This document shows positions 43,124 to 52,547 of a stretch of 64,000 nt of DNA, piece by piece. Under the pieces are notes generated by a model. That model did no database searches, was not told the DNA's origin, and saw only the letters and a program-made list of their open reading frames with translations. The DNA is taken from positions 1-64,000 of the forward strand of contig JANOBM010000124.1 in the NCBI GenBank assembly GCA_031411655.1, in the 5' to 3' direction. This DNA is from UBA6163 sp031411655. Lineage in GTDB: Bacteria > Planctomycetota > Planctomycetia > Pirellulales > Pirellulaceae. Positions within the stretch are counted from its first letter, which is position 1. The number at the start of each line of letters is the position of its first letter. Both the position numbers and the translations under genes were made by a program.

Positions 43124-43885
43124 CTATTTGGGGAGATCCGAAAAGTCTTCAAAAAGATTAGCTGCATTGGTCGCGCCGATATCTACTACGAACAAGCAGT
43201 CGTTGTAGTCCAAGTCACCACCGCCATAGAGATCCTCGAAACCGATCATGATGTAACGTGAATTGGGTAGCAAGAATGCGACGACATGTGGCGTCCCATC
43301 CACATTCAGAGCGGTGTTGTTGTACCAAGTGTTGAGCGGTGTTCTTGCACCGTCCGCGATCAGGAAGAAGTCCATTTGGATACCTGGTCCGCCTGCAGAG
43401 AGTTCCACAAAGTCGCCCACGACTAGTGGGGTCGCTTGTTTGCGAGTATTTGACGTGGTACTTGCGAATGAAGCATTCGGGAAAATCAAATACGGTTGTC
43501 CAGGATTCGCCTGCCCGGCAGGCGTGAAGTTGAAGCCCAACGAATTCCAATAACCCGCGCCTTCGTGCACGAAATAGACCCGAATGGGCAGGTCGGATGT
43601 CGAGCGAAGGAAAAGCTTTTTCGCGTCCAGTTTGTAGCCTGAAACGTTATTAAAAACGACCGATTCCGCGAGTGATTCATTGATCAATTGCTGGAAGATA
43701 GGCAGGAAATTCGATTGGAAAGCTGCTGCCCTTGAATCCGAGGCTTTGACTTGGACCGGCGCATAAACCGGTAAGTTGTAGGGACGAGCTGTTGATTGAA
43801 CCGAAGCCGGCGTACCGCCAATCGCTGACATCGGGATCGCGATAGTCAGAAGCACAGCTAAAAAATAATTCGTAGAGTACCGCAT
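43124..43885 (-). CDS. DUF4114 domain secreted protein
   Basis: 253 residues from ATG 43885, with a signal peptide (MRYSTNYFLAVLLTIAIPMS, cleavage near AIGG). The C-terminal DUF4114 signature is clear: YIMIGFEDLYGGGDLDYND, where the Asp/Glu cluster resembles a calcium-binding loop. The region between about 60 and 180 is beta-rich with FNFTPAGQANPGQPYLIFPN. DUF4114 is found in exported surface proteins; its role is not established. The alternative upstream start 43948 lacks a signal and is less likely. The adjacency to the Tad-type genes suggests a shared surface function. Confidence 0.88.
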   Translation of the reverse strand: MRYSTNYFLAVLLTIAIPMSAIGGTPASVQSTARPYNLPVYAPVQVKASDSRAAAFQSNFLPIFQQLINESLAESVVFNNVSGYKLDAKKLFLRSTSDLPIRVYFVHEGAGYWNSLGFNFTPAGQANPGQPYLIFPNASFASTTSNTRKQATPLVVGDFVELSAGGPGIQMDFFLIADGARTPLNTWYNNTALNVDGTPHVVAFLLPNSRYIMIGFEDLYGGGDLDYNDCLFVVDIGATNAANLFEDFSDLPK

Positions 43886-44194
43886 CGCGAATACCTCAGG
43901 GTTGTTTTGGAAAAGTGGAAAAGTGGTCTCCCCCGAGACGTGAGGCACATTCGATTTCTCTTGCCTCTACGGAAAGCTAGCTCATGGAATTCAGGCAGGC
44001 TTACTTTTTTTTCTTTGTTCACACACTTTTTTCTGGGACGCTCTTTCGGCTTTCCCAACGCTGCATCGACTATGCTAATTTTGAAAGCTCAATGAATTGA
44101 GTGCGGTTTTGGCGGTGCACCTATCATAAATAGTTAAAACGCTGGATCGTTTTTGGGCGGTTTCCTTTTTGCTTCTCTTGATCGGCTGAGTGCT
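43886..44194. promoter_or_regulatory. Divergent intergenic region with inverted repeat and putative -35/-10
   Basis: This AT-rich 309-bp stretch separates divergent genes. A 14-bp inverted repeat CTCAATGAATTGAG lies at 44088-44101. Overlapping its right half is a possible -35 (TTGAGT, 44097-44102), with a possible -10 (TATCAT, 44122-44127) 19 bases later, which is slightly long spacing. If real, the inverted repeat would be an operator over the -35 of the pectate lyase gene. Confidence 0.3.
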
Positions 44195-45694
44195 ATGTTC
44201 CAAATAATCTCTCGCACCAAAGTTGTTTTTTTATCCTTACTTATGGCTTTCGTTCTTTCAGAACGATCCGCTGCGTTCGCTCAATTGCCCGCGTCTCCTT
44301 TGGTACCGATTGAGGCGGGCGATTCGCTTACACGAAAAGCATCGGACGCGGTCCGAAAGTCCGCCATTGCCTTTGCGAAAGATGCCTCGACCCACGGAGG
44401 ATACGTTTATCGAGTATCACTGGATCGGAAGATACGAATGGGAGAGGGTTTCGCCGCCGAGACTGAGATTTGGGTTCAGCCGCCCGGTACGCCAACCGTT
44501 GGTAGTGCACTCCTTCGTGCCTACCAAATCACTGGTGAGCCCGCCATCTTGGAAGCCGCCATTGAAGCGGCGGAGGCGCTGATGCACGGTCAATTGGAAT
44601 CAGGCGGTTGGAGTGATCGAGTCAATTTCGATCCCAAAGCAAAGAGCACCGGCTTTTACCGTAAAGGGTCTGGAAATCCGAAGGGACGCAATGTGTCCAC
44701 CCTGGATGACGACAAAACACAATCGGCCATACGTTTTCTCACTCAAATGGACGATGCGCTCGACGGAAAAAATCGCGAGCTTCACGAAGCGGTTCTGCTG
44801 TCGCTCGATTCACTCCTCAGTGCTCAATTTGCTAACGGAGGGTTTCCGCAGGGTTGGGATCGGCCCGTCGAGAAGCATCCAGTTTCCAAAGCGTCGTTCC
44901 CTGCGTACGACTGGCGGACTGAGGGCAGGCTCAAGGATTATTGGAATTACGAAACGTTGAATGACGGATTAGCGGGCACGGTGAGCGAGACTCTTTGGTT
45001 GGCATGGGACACCTATCGTGATTCCCGTTATCGCGACGCGTTACTGCGATTCGGGGATTTTCTAATCCAGGCTCAGCTACCCGAACCACAACCTGGATGG
45101 GCGCAACAATACAATCACGACCTCGTTCCGATATGGGCGAGAAAGTTCGAGCCGCCGGCTGTCTCGGGGCGTGAGTCAGAAGACGTCATTGAAACTCTTT
45201 TATTCTTAGCCGGCAAAACCGAGGAGAGTCGTTTCCTTCGTCCGGTACCCGCAGCCATCGAATGGCTGAAGCGTTCCCGCTTGTCAGATGGACAGATAGC
45301 GAGATTCTACGAATTGAAGACCAACAAGCCGCTGTACTTTTTTCGTCGTGGTGACATCTACACCCTAACCTACGCCGATTCCGATTTGCCTACTCATTAC
45401 AGTTTCAAGTCCAAGCCGAGGTATGAAAAACTTGCTAAGCGATATGAGCAACTGGTCGTTGGTAATTTGCACACCGAAGATAAATCGATGAGTTCGCTTC
45501 GTAAAGAGACTGAAGCAATCATCGCGACAATGAGTGAAACCGGCCATTGGTACACCGATGCCGATGGGAAGCCTTTGAATAATTCATTGAAACGCCCTGC
45601 ATCCGAAGTTTTTCTGGACAGTGCGTTGTTCAGCAAAAATATCGAACGCCTATCGGAATTCATCAATATGGCCAGCGGCGCGCAAATAAAATAG
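44195..45694 (+). CDS. Secreted pectate lyase family 10-like protein
   Basis: 499 residues from ATG 44195 (MFQIISRTKVVFLSLLMAFV signal peptide, cleavage near AFAQ). It has an (alpha/alpha) toroid with PL10 features: GGWSDRVNFDP, an LDDDKTQSA segment, NGGFPQGWDRP, a DGLAGTV, and the block QPGWAQQYNHDLVPIWARKF near 310-330. PL10 enzymes cleave polygalacturonate by calcium-assisted beta-elimination. The upstream frame begins at TTG 44153, but the signal peptide supports 44195. The next gene is about 540 bases downstream. Substrate is inferred from family resemblance only. Confidence 0.85.
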   Translation: MFQIISRTKVVFLSLLMAFVLSERSAAFAQLPASPLVPIEAGDSLTRKASDAVRKSAIAFAKDASTHGGYVYRVSLDRKIRMGEGFAAETEIWVQPPGTPTVGSALLRAYQITGEPAILEAAIEAAEALMHGQLESGGWSDRVNFDPKAKSTGFYRKGSGNPKGRNVSTLDDDKTQSAIRFLTQMDDALDGKNRELHEAVLLSLDSLLSAQFANGGFPQGWDRPVEKHPVSKASFPAYDWRTEGRLKDYWNYETLNDGLAGTVSETLWLAWDTYRDSRYRDALLRFGDFLIQAQLPEPQPGWAQQYNHDLVPIWARKFEPPAVSGRESEDVIETLLFLAGKTEESRFLRPVPAAIEWLKRSRLSDGQIARFYELKTNKPLYFFRRGDIYTLTYADSDLPTHYSFKSKPRYEKLAKRYEQLVVGNLHTEDKSMSSLRKETEAIIATMSETGHWYTDADGKPLNNSLKRPASEVFLDSALFSKNIERLSEFINMASGAQIK

Positions 45695-46234
45695 TAAGGC
45701 ATAGCGCTCGTACAGTCCTGGCAGTGGGGCAAGACCGATGGCTACAGGCTTCACAAGCAGACGTTCGAGTAGACGGACGAGTAGACGGACGCGTAGATGC
45801 ATCCAATCTTATGATCGGCGAAAGGTGGTTGGCTTTCATAAGCGCAAAGACAACAGAAACTCTTAGGTGCGTCGCTGCTTTCCAAGATAAGGATGCATCG
45901 CCGCTTCTCGCGGCCGACGGTCAATGACGTTTGGTGCAAGCACCGTTTTAGGAAACGCTCGAATTCGAATCCGGGTTACTTGGCTATTCTGCGGTTTATA
46001 TTGTCCAATGGAGTCGGTTGGAAACCGGTCTGGATTCGCTTGCGGCGCATCATTGCTTTCGGTGAATTCCCAGTTCATACTCATCAAACGTCAAGTCATT
46101 CGGAGTCGGTCCTTTTGAGCGAATCGGCGACTCGCCGACGGGATCCTCTTTCTTCTCCTCGGATGGTTTCCGCCAAATCCCAACTCTCTTTCCCTCCACT
46201 CATTTCCTACCAAAGTGCCCCGCGAGGCCCAACT
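45695..46234. other. Intergenic region with 12-bp tandem repeat
   Basis: No gene is supported in this 540-bp gap. The main structure is a 12-bp tandem repeat CGAGTAGACGGA at 45766-45777 and 45778-45789, with a degraded third copy. The open frame that runs into the next gene from 45893 has no protein character before ATG 46235 and is taken as leader sequence. Confidence 0.55.
45766..45801. repeat. 12-bp tandem repeat
   Basis: CGAGTAGACGGA occurs twice perfectly (45766-45777, 45778-45789), followed by a diverged third unit CGCGTAGATGCA (45790-45801). The array is in non-coding DNA between two plus-strand genes. Confidence 0.88.
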
Positions 46235-47239
46235 ATGAAAAACAAATTGACTTTCCTCGTATTCGCTCTTGCTTTGTCCGCATCGATGTCACTGCACGCT
46301 CAAGAGAAGGCGGCACCAGTGAGAATGGGATGCGGCGCCATGACCTTCGATACCGTCCCTGGTTGGGGCCTTCGACCAGACGGAAATTCGGCGATCGGCC
46401 CGACGCACGGATCGGTTGTAATCGATAAGGCAGGCAATATTTTTACAAGTGCCAATGCTGGAGTTTTCGTCTTTTCGCCCGAAGGTGTTGTGGTTCACTC
46501 GTACCTTGGTGAAGACTATTCCAATATTCATGACATGGAGATTCGCGACGAAGCCGACGGCGAGTTCATTTATGGTGCGCGTAACAACAACGCCGAAGGG
46601 ATTAAGTTCAACAGCAAATCCGGCGAGATCGTCTTGAAGTTAACGCTCCCCAAAGAGGCGGGCTTGGGGGAGATACCGTTCAATCCAACGGCTATCACCG
46701 TCGCTCCTAATGGTGATATTTATTTGTCCAATGGGTATGGGAGCAACCACATTTTCAAATATGACAAATCTGGTAAATACGTGATGCACTTTGGCACGCA
46801 GGGTAACGGCTTAAAGGAATTCAATACCGCGCACGGCATGACACTTGACACTCGCTACGAGCCGCCGCGTTTGTTGATTTGTGATCGGAATCATCAGCCA
46901 AAGGGGCGGCTGGTGCACTATGATCTCGAGGGAAACTTCATCGACGAGGTCGTGACAGGTTTGGGTATGCCGACATCGGTTGCGATCCATGGCGATTTTG
47001 TTTCTGTCCCCGATCTCCAAGGGCGAGTGGTCATCCTTGACAAAAGCAACACCATCATCGCAGTACTCGGGCATAATCCAGACCCAGCGAAGGGCGGAAA
47101 TTACAATATCCCGCAAGCAGAATGGGTCGAGGGCATTTTTAGTGGCACACATGGATCGTATTGGGATGCGGCAGGCAACCTCTACGTTCAAGATTGGAAC
47201 GTCTCCGGGCGAATCATGAAGCTGGTACGGGTACACTAA
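46235..47239 (+). CDS. Secreted NHL-type six-bladed beta-propeller protein
   Basis: 334 residues from ATG 46235, which gives a signal peptide (MKNKLTFLVFALALSASMSL, cleavage near HAQE). NHL-type blades are recognised: KAGNIFTSANAGVFVFSPEG, PNGDIYLSNGYGSNHIFKYD, and AGNLYVQDWNVSGRIMKL at the end. NHL proteins bind other proteins or act as peptidylglycine-lyase-like scaffolds; in planctomycetes many are secreted with unknown ligands. A longer frame starts at 45893 but is not protein-like. It sits between a pectate lyase-like gene and a putative lipoprotein gene. Confidence 0.85.
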   Translation: MKNKLTFLVFALALSASMSLHAQEKAAPVRMGCGAMTFDTVPGWGLRPDGNSAIGPTHGSVVIDKAGNIFTSANAGVFVFSPEGVVVHSYLGEDYSNIHDMEIRDEADGEFIYGARNNNAEGIKFNSKSGEIVLKLTLPKEAGLGEIPFNPTAITVAPNGDIYLSNGYGSNHIFKYDKSGKYVMHFGTQGNGLKEFNTAHGMTLDTRYEPPRLLICDRNHQPKGRLVHYDLEGNFIDEVVTGLGMPTSVAIHGDFVSVPDLQGRVVILDKSNTIIAVLGHNPDPAKGGNYNIPQAEWVEGIFSGTHGSYWDAAGNLYVQDWNVSGRIMKLVRVH

Positions 47240-47362
47240 GCGGTGAACCTCCCGTACGTTTTTGCGACAGCAGGCTCAGGCCATTGTGCGGTGGGTTGGG
47301 ATCGTCAGGCGTAGCAGGTTCCTGATTGCAATGCCATTAAAACCAATTTGACGACACGAAGC

Positions 47363-48439
47363 ATGAACGAATACCTCCGCATTTTATTTGCCTATTGGCT
47401 GTTGGCTCAATGCGTGGGTTGCGGTCCTGGTCCGACGATTTCTCCGATGCCTGACAGTCAAGTGGAAGTGACTCGGCGGATGGATGGCGAGGAATTTAAA
47501 CTTGCGAGCGATGGAAACGTCTATCGTATGGTGGATGGGGGCAAGCGTTGGAGTTTTCATGCCGTCGCCTATGATCCTGTTGCTATGGCGAACGCATTTG
47601 TCGTCGAAGGGGACGAGGTGATTCGAGTTTCGCCGGATTCGGACAAGCGTTATCGAGTGTTGCGAAATTTCACGGAAACGTTTGAGGGGCTGGGTGAAGG
47701 CGTTTCCGGTTTGAGAAATCTTGTCGAAGAGACGCGCCAACGATGGGGTTCATTTACGCTTCAATCCTCAGCCACTCCGACGGTTGAGCAATACGTAGAG
47801 CTGCGCCAAAAGATCATCGCAGGCGAGTCCGATTTTCTTGACGCTGTTGTTGCGCCGACAAACGAGCAAGCTCACTCCGGCGAGTCGTCACTAAAGTGTG
47901 TCGCCGATGTAAAGTCAGGCGACATGATTACGACGAAGTCTTCTTTGTCCTCACCGCTTCTCTACTTCAAAAGCGGCGATGATTTTTGGTTCGAGGCCTA
48001 TTACTTCGTCCAGGGCGCTCTGCCGATGACGCTGGTCGACTTGGAATGTGAATTTGCGGAGCAGCATCCGGGCATTCGATTGTGCATCTTCGAATCGGGT
48101 CAACTCGGAGTTGAGTTGAAGGCACTCGACAAGCCAAAGTATCGCCAAAGAGCAGGTAGCCAAGTTAAGTTTCCAACGGAACGCTGGGTGCGAGTCAAGG
48201 CTCACTTCGGACTATCGATCACAGACGGTGTCGTCGAGGTTTGGCAAGAAGATGCCAAGATTGTCAATGAAAAAGGAACCACGCTTCCCTTTCGGTCTGC
48301 GATCTATAGCAGTCTTGAAGTGGGCATTTCGGCGCATAGCTTTGGCGATCGACCGTGTACGCTTTACGTCGACGACGTTCGCGTCTCCGATGCGCCGCTA
48401 CCTGACGGCGCACCAGAGGAATCGGTTGAGAAGAATTGA
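47363..48439 (+). CDS. Putative lipoprotein with LamG/concanavalin-like C-terminal domain
   Basis: 358 residues from ATG 47363, preferred over TTG 47348. The N-terminus has a hydrophobic stretch followed by VGCGPGP, a possible though atypical lipobox (Cys about residue 20). Residues about 30-90 are charged. The C-terminal 180 residues form a beta-sandwich similar to LamG or polysaccharide-lyase-type jelly rolls: HSGESSLKCVAD, FWFEAYYFVQG, ERWVRVKAHFGLS, GVVEVWQEDAKI and CTLYVDDVRVSD. A carbohydrate-binding or heparin-lyase-like domain is possible; no catalytic residues are assigned. It is convergent with cysK (38-bp gap). Confidence 0.7.
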   Translation: MNEYLRILFAYWLLAQCVGCGPGPTISPMPDSQVEVTRRMDGEEFKLASDGNVYRMVDGGKRWSFHAVAYDPVAMANAFVVEGDEVIRVSPDSDKRYRVLRNFTETFEGLGEGVSGLRNLVEETRQRWGSFTLQSSATPTVEQYVELRQKIIAGESDFLDAVVAPTNEQAHSGESSLKCVADVKSGDMITTKSSLSSPLLYFKSGDDFWFEAYYFVQGALPMTLVDLECEFAEQHPGIRLCIFESGQLGVELKALDKPKYRQRAGSQVKFPTERWVRVKAHFGLSITDGVVEVWQEDAKIVNEKGTTLPFRSAIYSSLEVGISAHSFGDRPCTLYVDDVRVSDAPLPDGAPEESVEKN

Positions 48440-48477
48440 GCCTGCGAGATCAGCTTGCCGTCAACAACCAGGTCGGC

Positions 48478-49419
48478 TTACATACCGAGGTCACCGAACA
48501 GTGGCGTGCTCAGATATCGCTCGCCTAAGCTACACATGATCGTTACGATTCGTTTGCCCTTCATCTCAGGACGCGCCGCAACTTGAGCTGCAGCCCACAT
48601 GTTGGCTCCGGAACTGATCCCGGCAACGATTCCCTCTTCTTTTGCCAATCGGCGTCCCCAAGCAAATGCGTCTTCGTCATCAACCTGAATCACTTCATCG
48701 ACGATGCTGGTATCCAGATTGCGCGGAATGAATCCTGCGCCGATTCCTTGGATGCGGTGCTTGCCAGGCGACCCACCGCTAATCACTGGTGAGTGTTTAG
48801 GTTCGACCGCGATTGCCTTAAAGTTTGGATTCATTCGTTTCAGAAACCGAGCCGATCCTGTGATCGTGCCGCCCGTTCCGACTCCGGCAACGATGACATC
48901 GATGTTATGATCGCTATCCTCCCAGATTTCGGGGCCTGTCGTGGCTTCGTGAATCGCGGGATTCGCCGGGTTTTCAAATTGTTGCGGCATATAGGCACCT
49001 GGCTCTTGGGACACCATTTCACCCGCTTTTGCGATCGCCCCCTTCATTCCGTCGCCGGCTGGGGTTAGCACAAGGTTTGCGCCCATCGCACGAAGGAGGG
49101 CGCGACGTTCTACCGACATCGACTCAGGCATCGTCAGGGTCAGCTTGTAACCCTTTGCCGCACATACGAAAGCGAGAGCAATGCCAGTGTTGCCACTGGT
49201 TGGCTCGATGATGTGCGTATGCTGATTAATCTTGCCGGCTTTTTCGCCCGCAGCGATCATCGCAGCTCCAATACGGTCTTTGACGCTATTGAGCGGCTGG
49301 AAAAATTCGCACTTCGCGAACACCGTTGCATGCCCAGACGGCACCAAACGGTTGATGCGAATCATTGGTGTATCGCCGATACAAACGGCCGCGTTATCGT
49401 AGGTCTTCCCGCGAGGCAT
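48478..49419 (-). CDS. cysK: Cysteine synthase A (O-acetylserine sulfhydrylase)
   Basis: A 313-residue PLP enzyme that makes cysteine from O-acetylserine and sulfide. The PLP-binding Lys47 is in NSVKDRIG. Other family motifs: IEPTSGNTGIALA, PQQFENPANPAIH, the glycine-rich phosphate loop VAGVGTGGTITGSARF, and the C-terminal GISSGAN. Length and pattern match CysK. It is the last of a minus-strand run that includes the 2-oxoacid:ferredoxin oxidoreductase genes (97 bases from the beta subunit gene). Confidence 0.95.
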   Translation of the reverse strand: MPRGKTYDNAAVCIGDTPMIRINRLVPSGHATVFAKCEFFQPLNSVKDRIGAAMIAAGEKAGKINQHTHIIEPTSGNTGIALAFVCAAKGYKLTLTMPESMSVERRALLRAMGANLVLTPAGDGMKGAIAKAGEMVSQEPGAYMPQQFENPANPAIHEATTGPEIWEDSDHNIDVIVAGVGTGGTITGSARFLKRMNPNFKAIAVEPKHSPVISGGSPGKHRIQGIGAGFIPRNLDTSIVDEVIQVDDEDAFAWGRRLAKEEGIVAGISSGANMWAAAQVAARPEMKGKRIVTIMCSLGERYLSTPLFGDLGM

Positions 49420-49516
49420 GTTCTACTTCCTGTTGAATTTGGTCGGTCATGTCACGTGGCATGCGAATGCACCACGTGCGAGGATAAATAGGAATCAAGA
49501 ATGGGAGCGTGATCGC

Positions 49517-50527
49517 TTAGCTTACAACCCACGTATCGCCGGCGCTGATCAATGCCTGAAGGTCGCCGATGCCGCGCTGCTTCTTCGCTAATTCGACCTG
49601 ATGGTTGATTTGATCGTCGTAGGTCGATACGCCCGATACCGCACGAAGTACGCCAATCGGCTCCGGCATTTCGGGGTATCGCATCCTTGCGAGCATCATT
49701 TGGATCGACGGATTGGACTCTCGCTCGTCATGGATGAGCAAGTCATCGACCGAAGTGTTCGCAAGCGACACGACTTCTAGTTTGGTGCCAACCAGACGGA
49801 TACCCTTATCGCGATCTTTACCAAAAATAAGAGGCTTTCCATGCTCGAGTTCGACTACATTTTCCGCTCGCTGGGACTTTTCTTGCGCATAGGCCATCGC
49901 GCCGTCATTGAAGACATTGCAGTTTTGGTAAACTTCGACAAGCGACGTGCCCTTATGTTCTGCAGCACGCTTGAGGACTTCGCCCAAGTGCGTGACGTGG
50001 GCGTCGATACTGCGAGCCACAAAAGTCGCCTCGGCAGCTAACGCGACGCTGAGTGGGTTGAGCGGATGATCGATCACTCCCATCGGTGTGCTCTTGGTAA
50101 TTTGGCCCTCGACACTGGTCGGGCTGTATTGCCCCTTCGTCAATCCGTAAATCCGGTTGTTGAACAGGACAATGTTGATGTCAAGGTTACGGCGGAGCAC
50201 ATGGATGAAGTGATTGCCACCAATAGACAGCGCGTCGCCATCACCGGTGATAACCCAAACCATCAAGTCAGGGCGAGTCGACTTAAGCCCAGTGGCGAAC
50301 GTTGGCGCACGTCCGTGGATGCTGTGCATGCCATAAGTATTCATGTAATAGGGAAATCGGCTGCTACAGCCGATACCGCTAATGAAGACGATTTTCTCAC
50401 GTGGGATGCCGAATTCAGGCAACACCTTTTTCATCTGCGCCAAAATCGAATAATCGCCACAACCTGGACACCAACGGATCTCCTGATTGCTTGCGAAGTC
50501 GGCAGCTTTTAGAACTGGTAAGTTCAT
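49517..50527 (-). CDS. 2-oxoacid:ferredoxin oxidoreductase beta subunit (TPP-binding)
   Basis: A 336-residue beta subunit. WCPGCGDYSILAQMKK at the N-terminus and the TPP/metal motif TGDGDALSIGGNHF with IVLFNNRIYGLTKGQYSPTS are those of KorB/PorB-like subunits. With the alpha/gamma subunit it forms an enzyme that oxidatively decarboxylates 2-oxoacids (2-oxoglutarate or pyruvate) to acyl-CoA and passes electrons to ferredoxin. The beta subunit lacks its own 4Fe-4S domain beyond the WCPGCGD cysteines, as in two-subunit enzymes. The gap to the alpha gene is 109 bases. Which 2-oxoacid is used is not determinable here. Confidence 0.93.
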   Translation of the reverse strand: MNLPVLKAADFASNQEIRWCPGCGDYSILAQMKKVLPEFGIPREKIVFISGIGCSSRFPYYMNTYGMHSIHGRAPTFATGLKSTRPDLMVWVITGDGDALSIGGNHFIHVLRRNLDINIVLFNNRIYGLTKGQYSPTSVEGQITKSTPMGVIDHPLNPLSVALAAEATFVARSIDAHVTHLGEVLKRAAEHKGTSLVEVYQNCNVFNDGAMAYAQEKSQRAENVVELEHGKPLIFGKDRDKGIRLVGTKLEVVSLANTSVDDLLIHDERESNPSIQMMLARMRYPEMPEPIGVLRAVSGVSTYDDQINHQVELAKKQRGIGDLQALISAGDTWVVS

Positions 50528-50636
50528 CTCGAAAGGCCTAAGGGGGAATAAACGATGGTGATGGAGGTTTTGAAGACTGCGAAGCGGTTACCAAAAAGCA
50601 TTGATGGAGTTCGCCAGCACGTGGCGACAACTGATA

Positions 50637-52547
50637 TCAACTCGATCGATGCTGCAATTCGGCATGGTTCTCAGCAATTTTTGTTTGTTGCTTGATTTCA
50701 TCAACCAACTCATTGACCGAAAACGGCTTTCCCTTGATCTTGTTGAAACCGATGCAATCAACCAAATATCGCGAGCGCAGCAACATTCGCAATTGCCCCA
50801 TATTCAGTTCAGGTACGAGCACTCGCTTAAACGATGTCAACAGCTCGCCCATGTTGGATGGCAACGGATTCATGTAACGAATGTGTGCGTGGCTGACTGC
50901 CAGGCCCGCGTGTTGGCAGCGTCGCACCGCCGTGTGGCAGGCGCCGTAGGTACCACCCCAGCTGACGACGAGTACGTCGCCCGTAGGGTTGCCGTAAATG
51001 TCCTGAGGCGGAACACGATCGGCAATTTCGCTGACCTTTCGTGCACGCGTGTGAACCATGTGCTGGTGGTTCTCGGGGTCATAACTGATGTTTCCGGTGC
51101 GATCTTCTTTTTCGAGACCGCCAACGCGGTGAGTCAGGCCCGGGGTACCCGGGATAGCCCATGGTCGAGCCAAGTTTTCATCTCTCGCGTACGGCAGGAA
51201 TGGTTCGGACGAGTCGGTCGCTGCCTCAGGGTGGGAGACGTGAATCCGGGGCATCGTCGACACATCAGGAATCTTCCACGGCTCACTGCCATTGGCGATG
51301 TATCCATCGCTGAGAATCATCACTGGCGTCATGCACTCAACTGCGATTCGCCAAGCTTCGATTGCGATGGCGAAACAATCACCAGGGCTCCGAGGGGCAA
51401 GGATTGGCAACGGCGCCTCTCCGTTTCGAGCGAACATAGCCTGAAGCAAGTCGCTCTGCTCCGTCTTCGTCGGCAGACCGGTACTGGGGCCACCGCGCTG
51501 CACGTTGATCACGACCATCGGCAGTTCAAGCATCACGCCTAGTCCCATCGCTTCGGCCTTGAGTGCAATGCCAGGACCGCTGCTCGCCGTTACACCCATT
51601 GCACCTCCGAACGCCGCACCAATCGTTGCACCTGCAGCGGCAATTTCGTCTTCTGCTTGAAAGGTTCGGACGCCGAAGTTTTTAAACCGCGTCAGCTCAT
51701 GGAGGATGTCGCTAGCTGGAGTAATGGGATAGGTGCCGTAGAACAAGTCCTTGCCGGACAATTGAGACGCGGCAATCAAGCCCCAAGCCATCGCTTCGTT
51801 GCCCATGATATTGCGATAGGTTCCTGGCTCAAGCTCTGCGGCTTCGACCTGGTAACTCAAGCCGAAAGCTTCAGTGGTTTCACCGTAAGCCCAACCGGCT
51901 CGCAATGCAGCCTCATTCGCCTTTGCCACTTCCGGTAACTTCTTAGCAAACTTGTCATGAATGAACCGCAACGTCGGCTCCAACGATCGACCGAAAAGCC
52001 AGTACACCAATCCCATCGCGAAGAAATTCTTGCAGCGTTCGGCTTCCTTGTTGCCCAGCCCGAGTGAACTAACCGCCTCTCGCGTCAGTTTCGTCATCGG
52101 TACTTTGAAGACGCGATACGATTGATTAACGATGTCCGCATCAAGCGGGTTGGCCTCTACCTTCGCCAGCTTGTATTCCTTTTCATTGAAGCCATCCTCG
52201 TTTGCAATCAAGATTCCGCCTTTGCGAAGGTCGGCAATGTTGGTCACCATGGCGGCAGGATTCATGACTACCAAAGCATCGAGTGCGTCGCCCGGCGTAA
52301 AAATTTCTTCACTGGCAAATTGCACCTGGAATCCGCTCACGCCAGCTCGCGTCCCGCGGGGGGCACGAATTTCTGCCGGAAAGTCGGGGAAGGTCGCAAC
52401 GTCATTGCCCGATAACGCACTGGTATTGGTCAGTTGGGTGCCAAGCAACTGCATTCCGTCACCGGAGTCGCCGCACAATCGAACAGTAATGCCTGAAACG
52501 GTATGAACGGTCTTGCCGCTTGCTGTTTCCGAAAGAATCTTCGTCAC
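50637..52547 (-). CDS. 2-oxoacid:ferredoxin oxidoreductase alpha subunit (gamma-alpha fusion)
   Basis: A 636-residue fused subunit. The N-terminal about 200 residues are the gamma domain (VRLCGDSGDGMQLLGTQLTN). The remainder is the alpha domain with GTYPITPASDILHELT, AEDEIAAAGATIGAAFGG, TASSGPGIALKAEAMGLG and the substrate-loop segment RGGPSTGLPTKTEQSDLL. This gamma-alpha fusion is typical of KorA-type 2-oxoglutarate:ferredoxin oxidoreductases. It starts at GTG 52547. The pair may supply reduced ferredoxin or run a tricarboxylic-acid-cycle step in place of the dehydrogenase complex. Confidence 0.93.
   Translation of the reverse strand: MTKILSETASGKTVHTVSGITVRLCGDSGDGMQLLGTQLTNTSALSGNDVATFPDFPAEIRAPRGTRAGVSGFQVQFASEEIFTPGDALDALVVMNPAAMVTNIADLRKGGILIANEDGFNEKEYKLAKVEANPLDADIVNQSYRVFKVPMTKLTREAVSSLGLGNKEAERCKNFFAMGLVYWLFGRSLEPTLRFIHDKFAKKLPEVAKANEAALRAGWAYGETTEAFGLSYQVEAAELEPGTYRNIMGNEAMAWGLIAASQLSGKDLFYGTYPITPASDILHELTRFKNFGVRTFQAEDEIAAAGATIGAAFGGAMGVTASSGPGIALKAEAMGLGVMLELPMVVINVQRGGPSTGLPTKTEQSDLLQAMFARNGEAPLPILAPRSPGDCFAIAIEAWRIAVECMTPVMILSDGYIANGSEPWKIPDVSTMPRIHVSHPEAATDSSEPFLPYARDENLARPWAIPGTPGLTHRVGGLEKEDRTGNISYDPENHQHMVHTRARKVSEIADRVPPQDIYGNPTGDVLVVSWGGTYGACHTAVRRCQHAGLAVSHAHIRYMNPLPSNMGELLTSFKRVLVPELNMGQLRMLLRSRYLVDCIGFNKIKGKPFSVNELVDEIKQQTKIAENHAELQHRSS

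Noticed and set aside
45893..46234. N-terminal extension of the NHL propeller gene
   Set aside because: The frame is open, but its sequence has no protein character and the ATG at 46235 begins a clean signal peptide.
50601..51542. Long open frame on the plus strand (313 residues)
   Set aside because: It is antisense to the oxidoreductase alpha subunit gene, with a composition lacking any recognisable domain.
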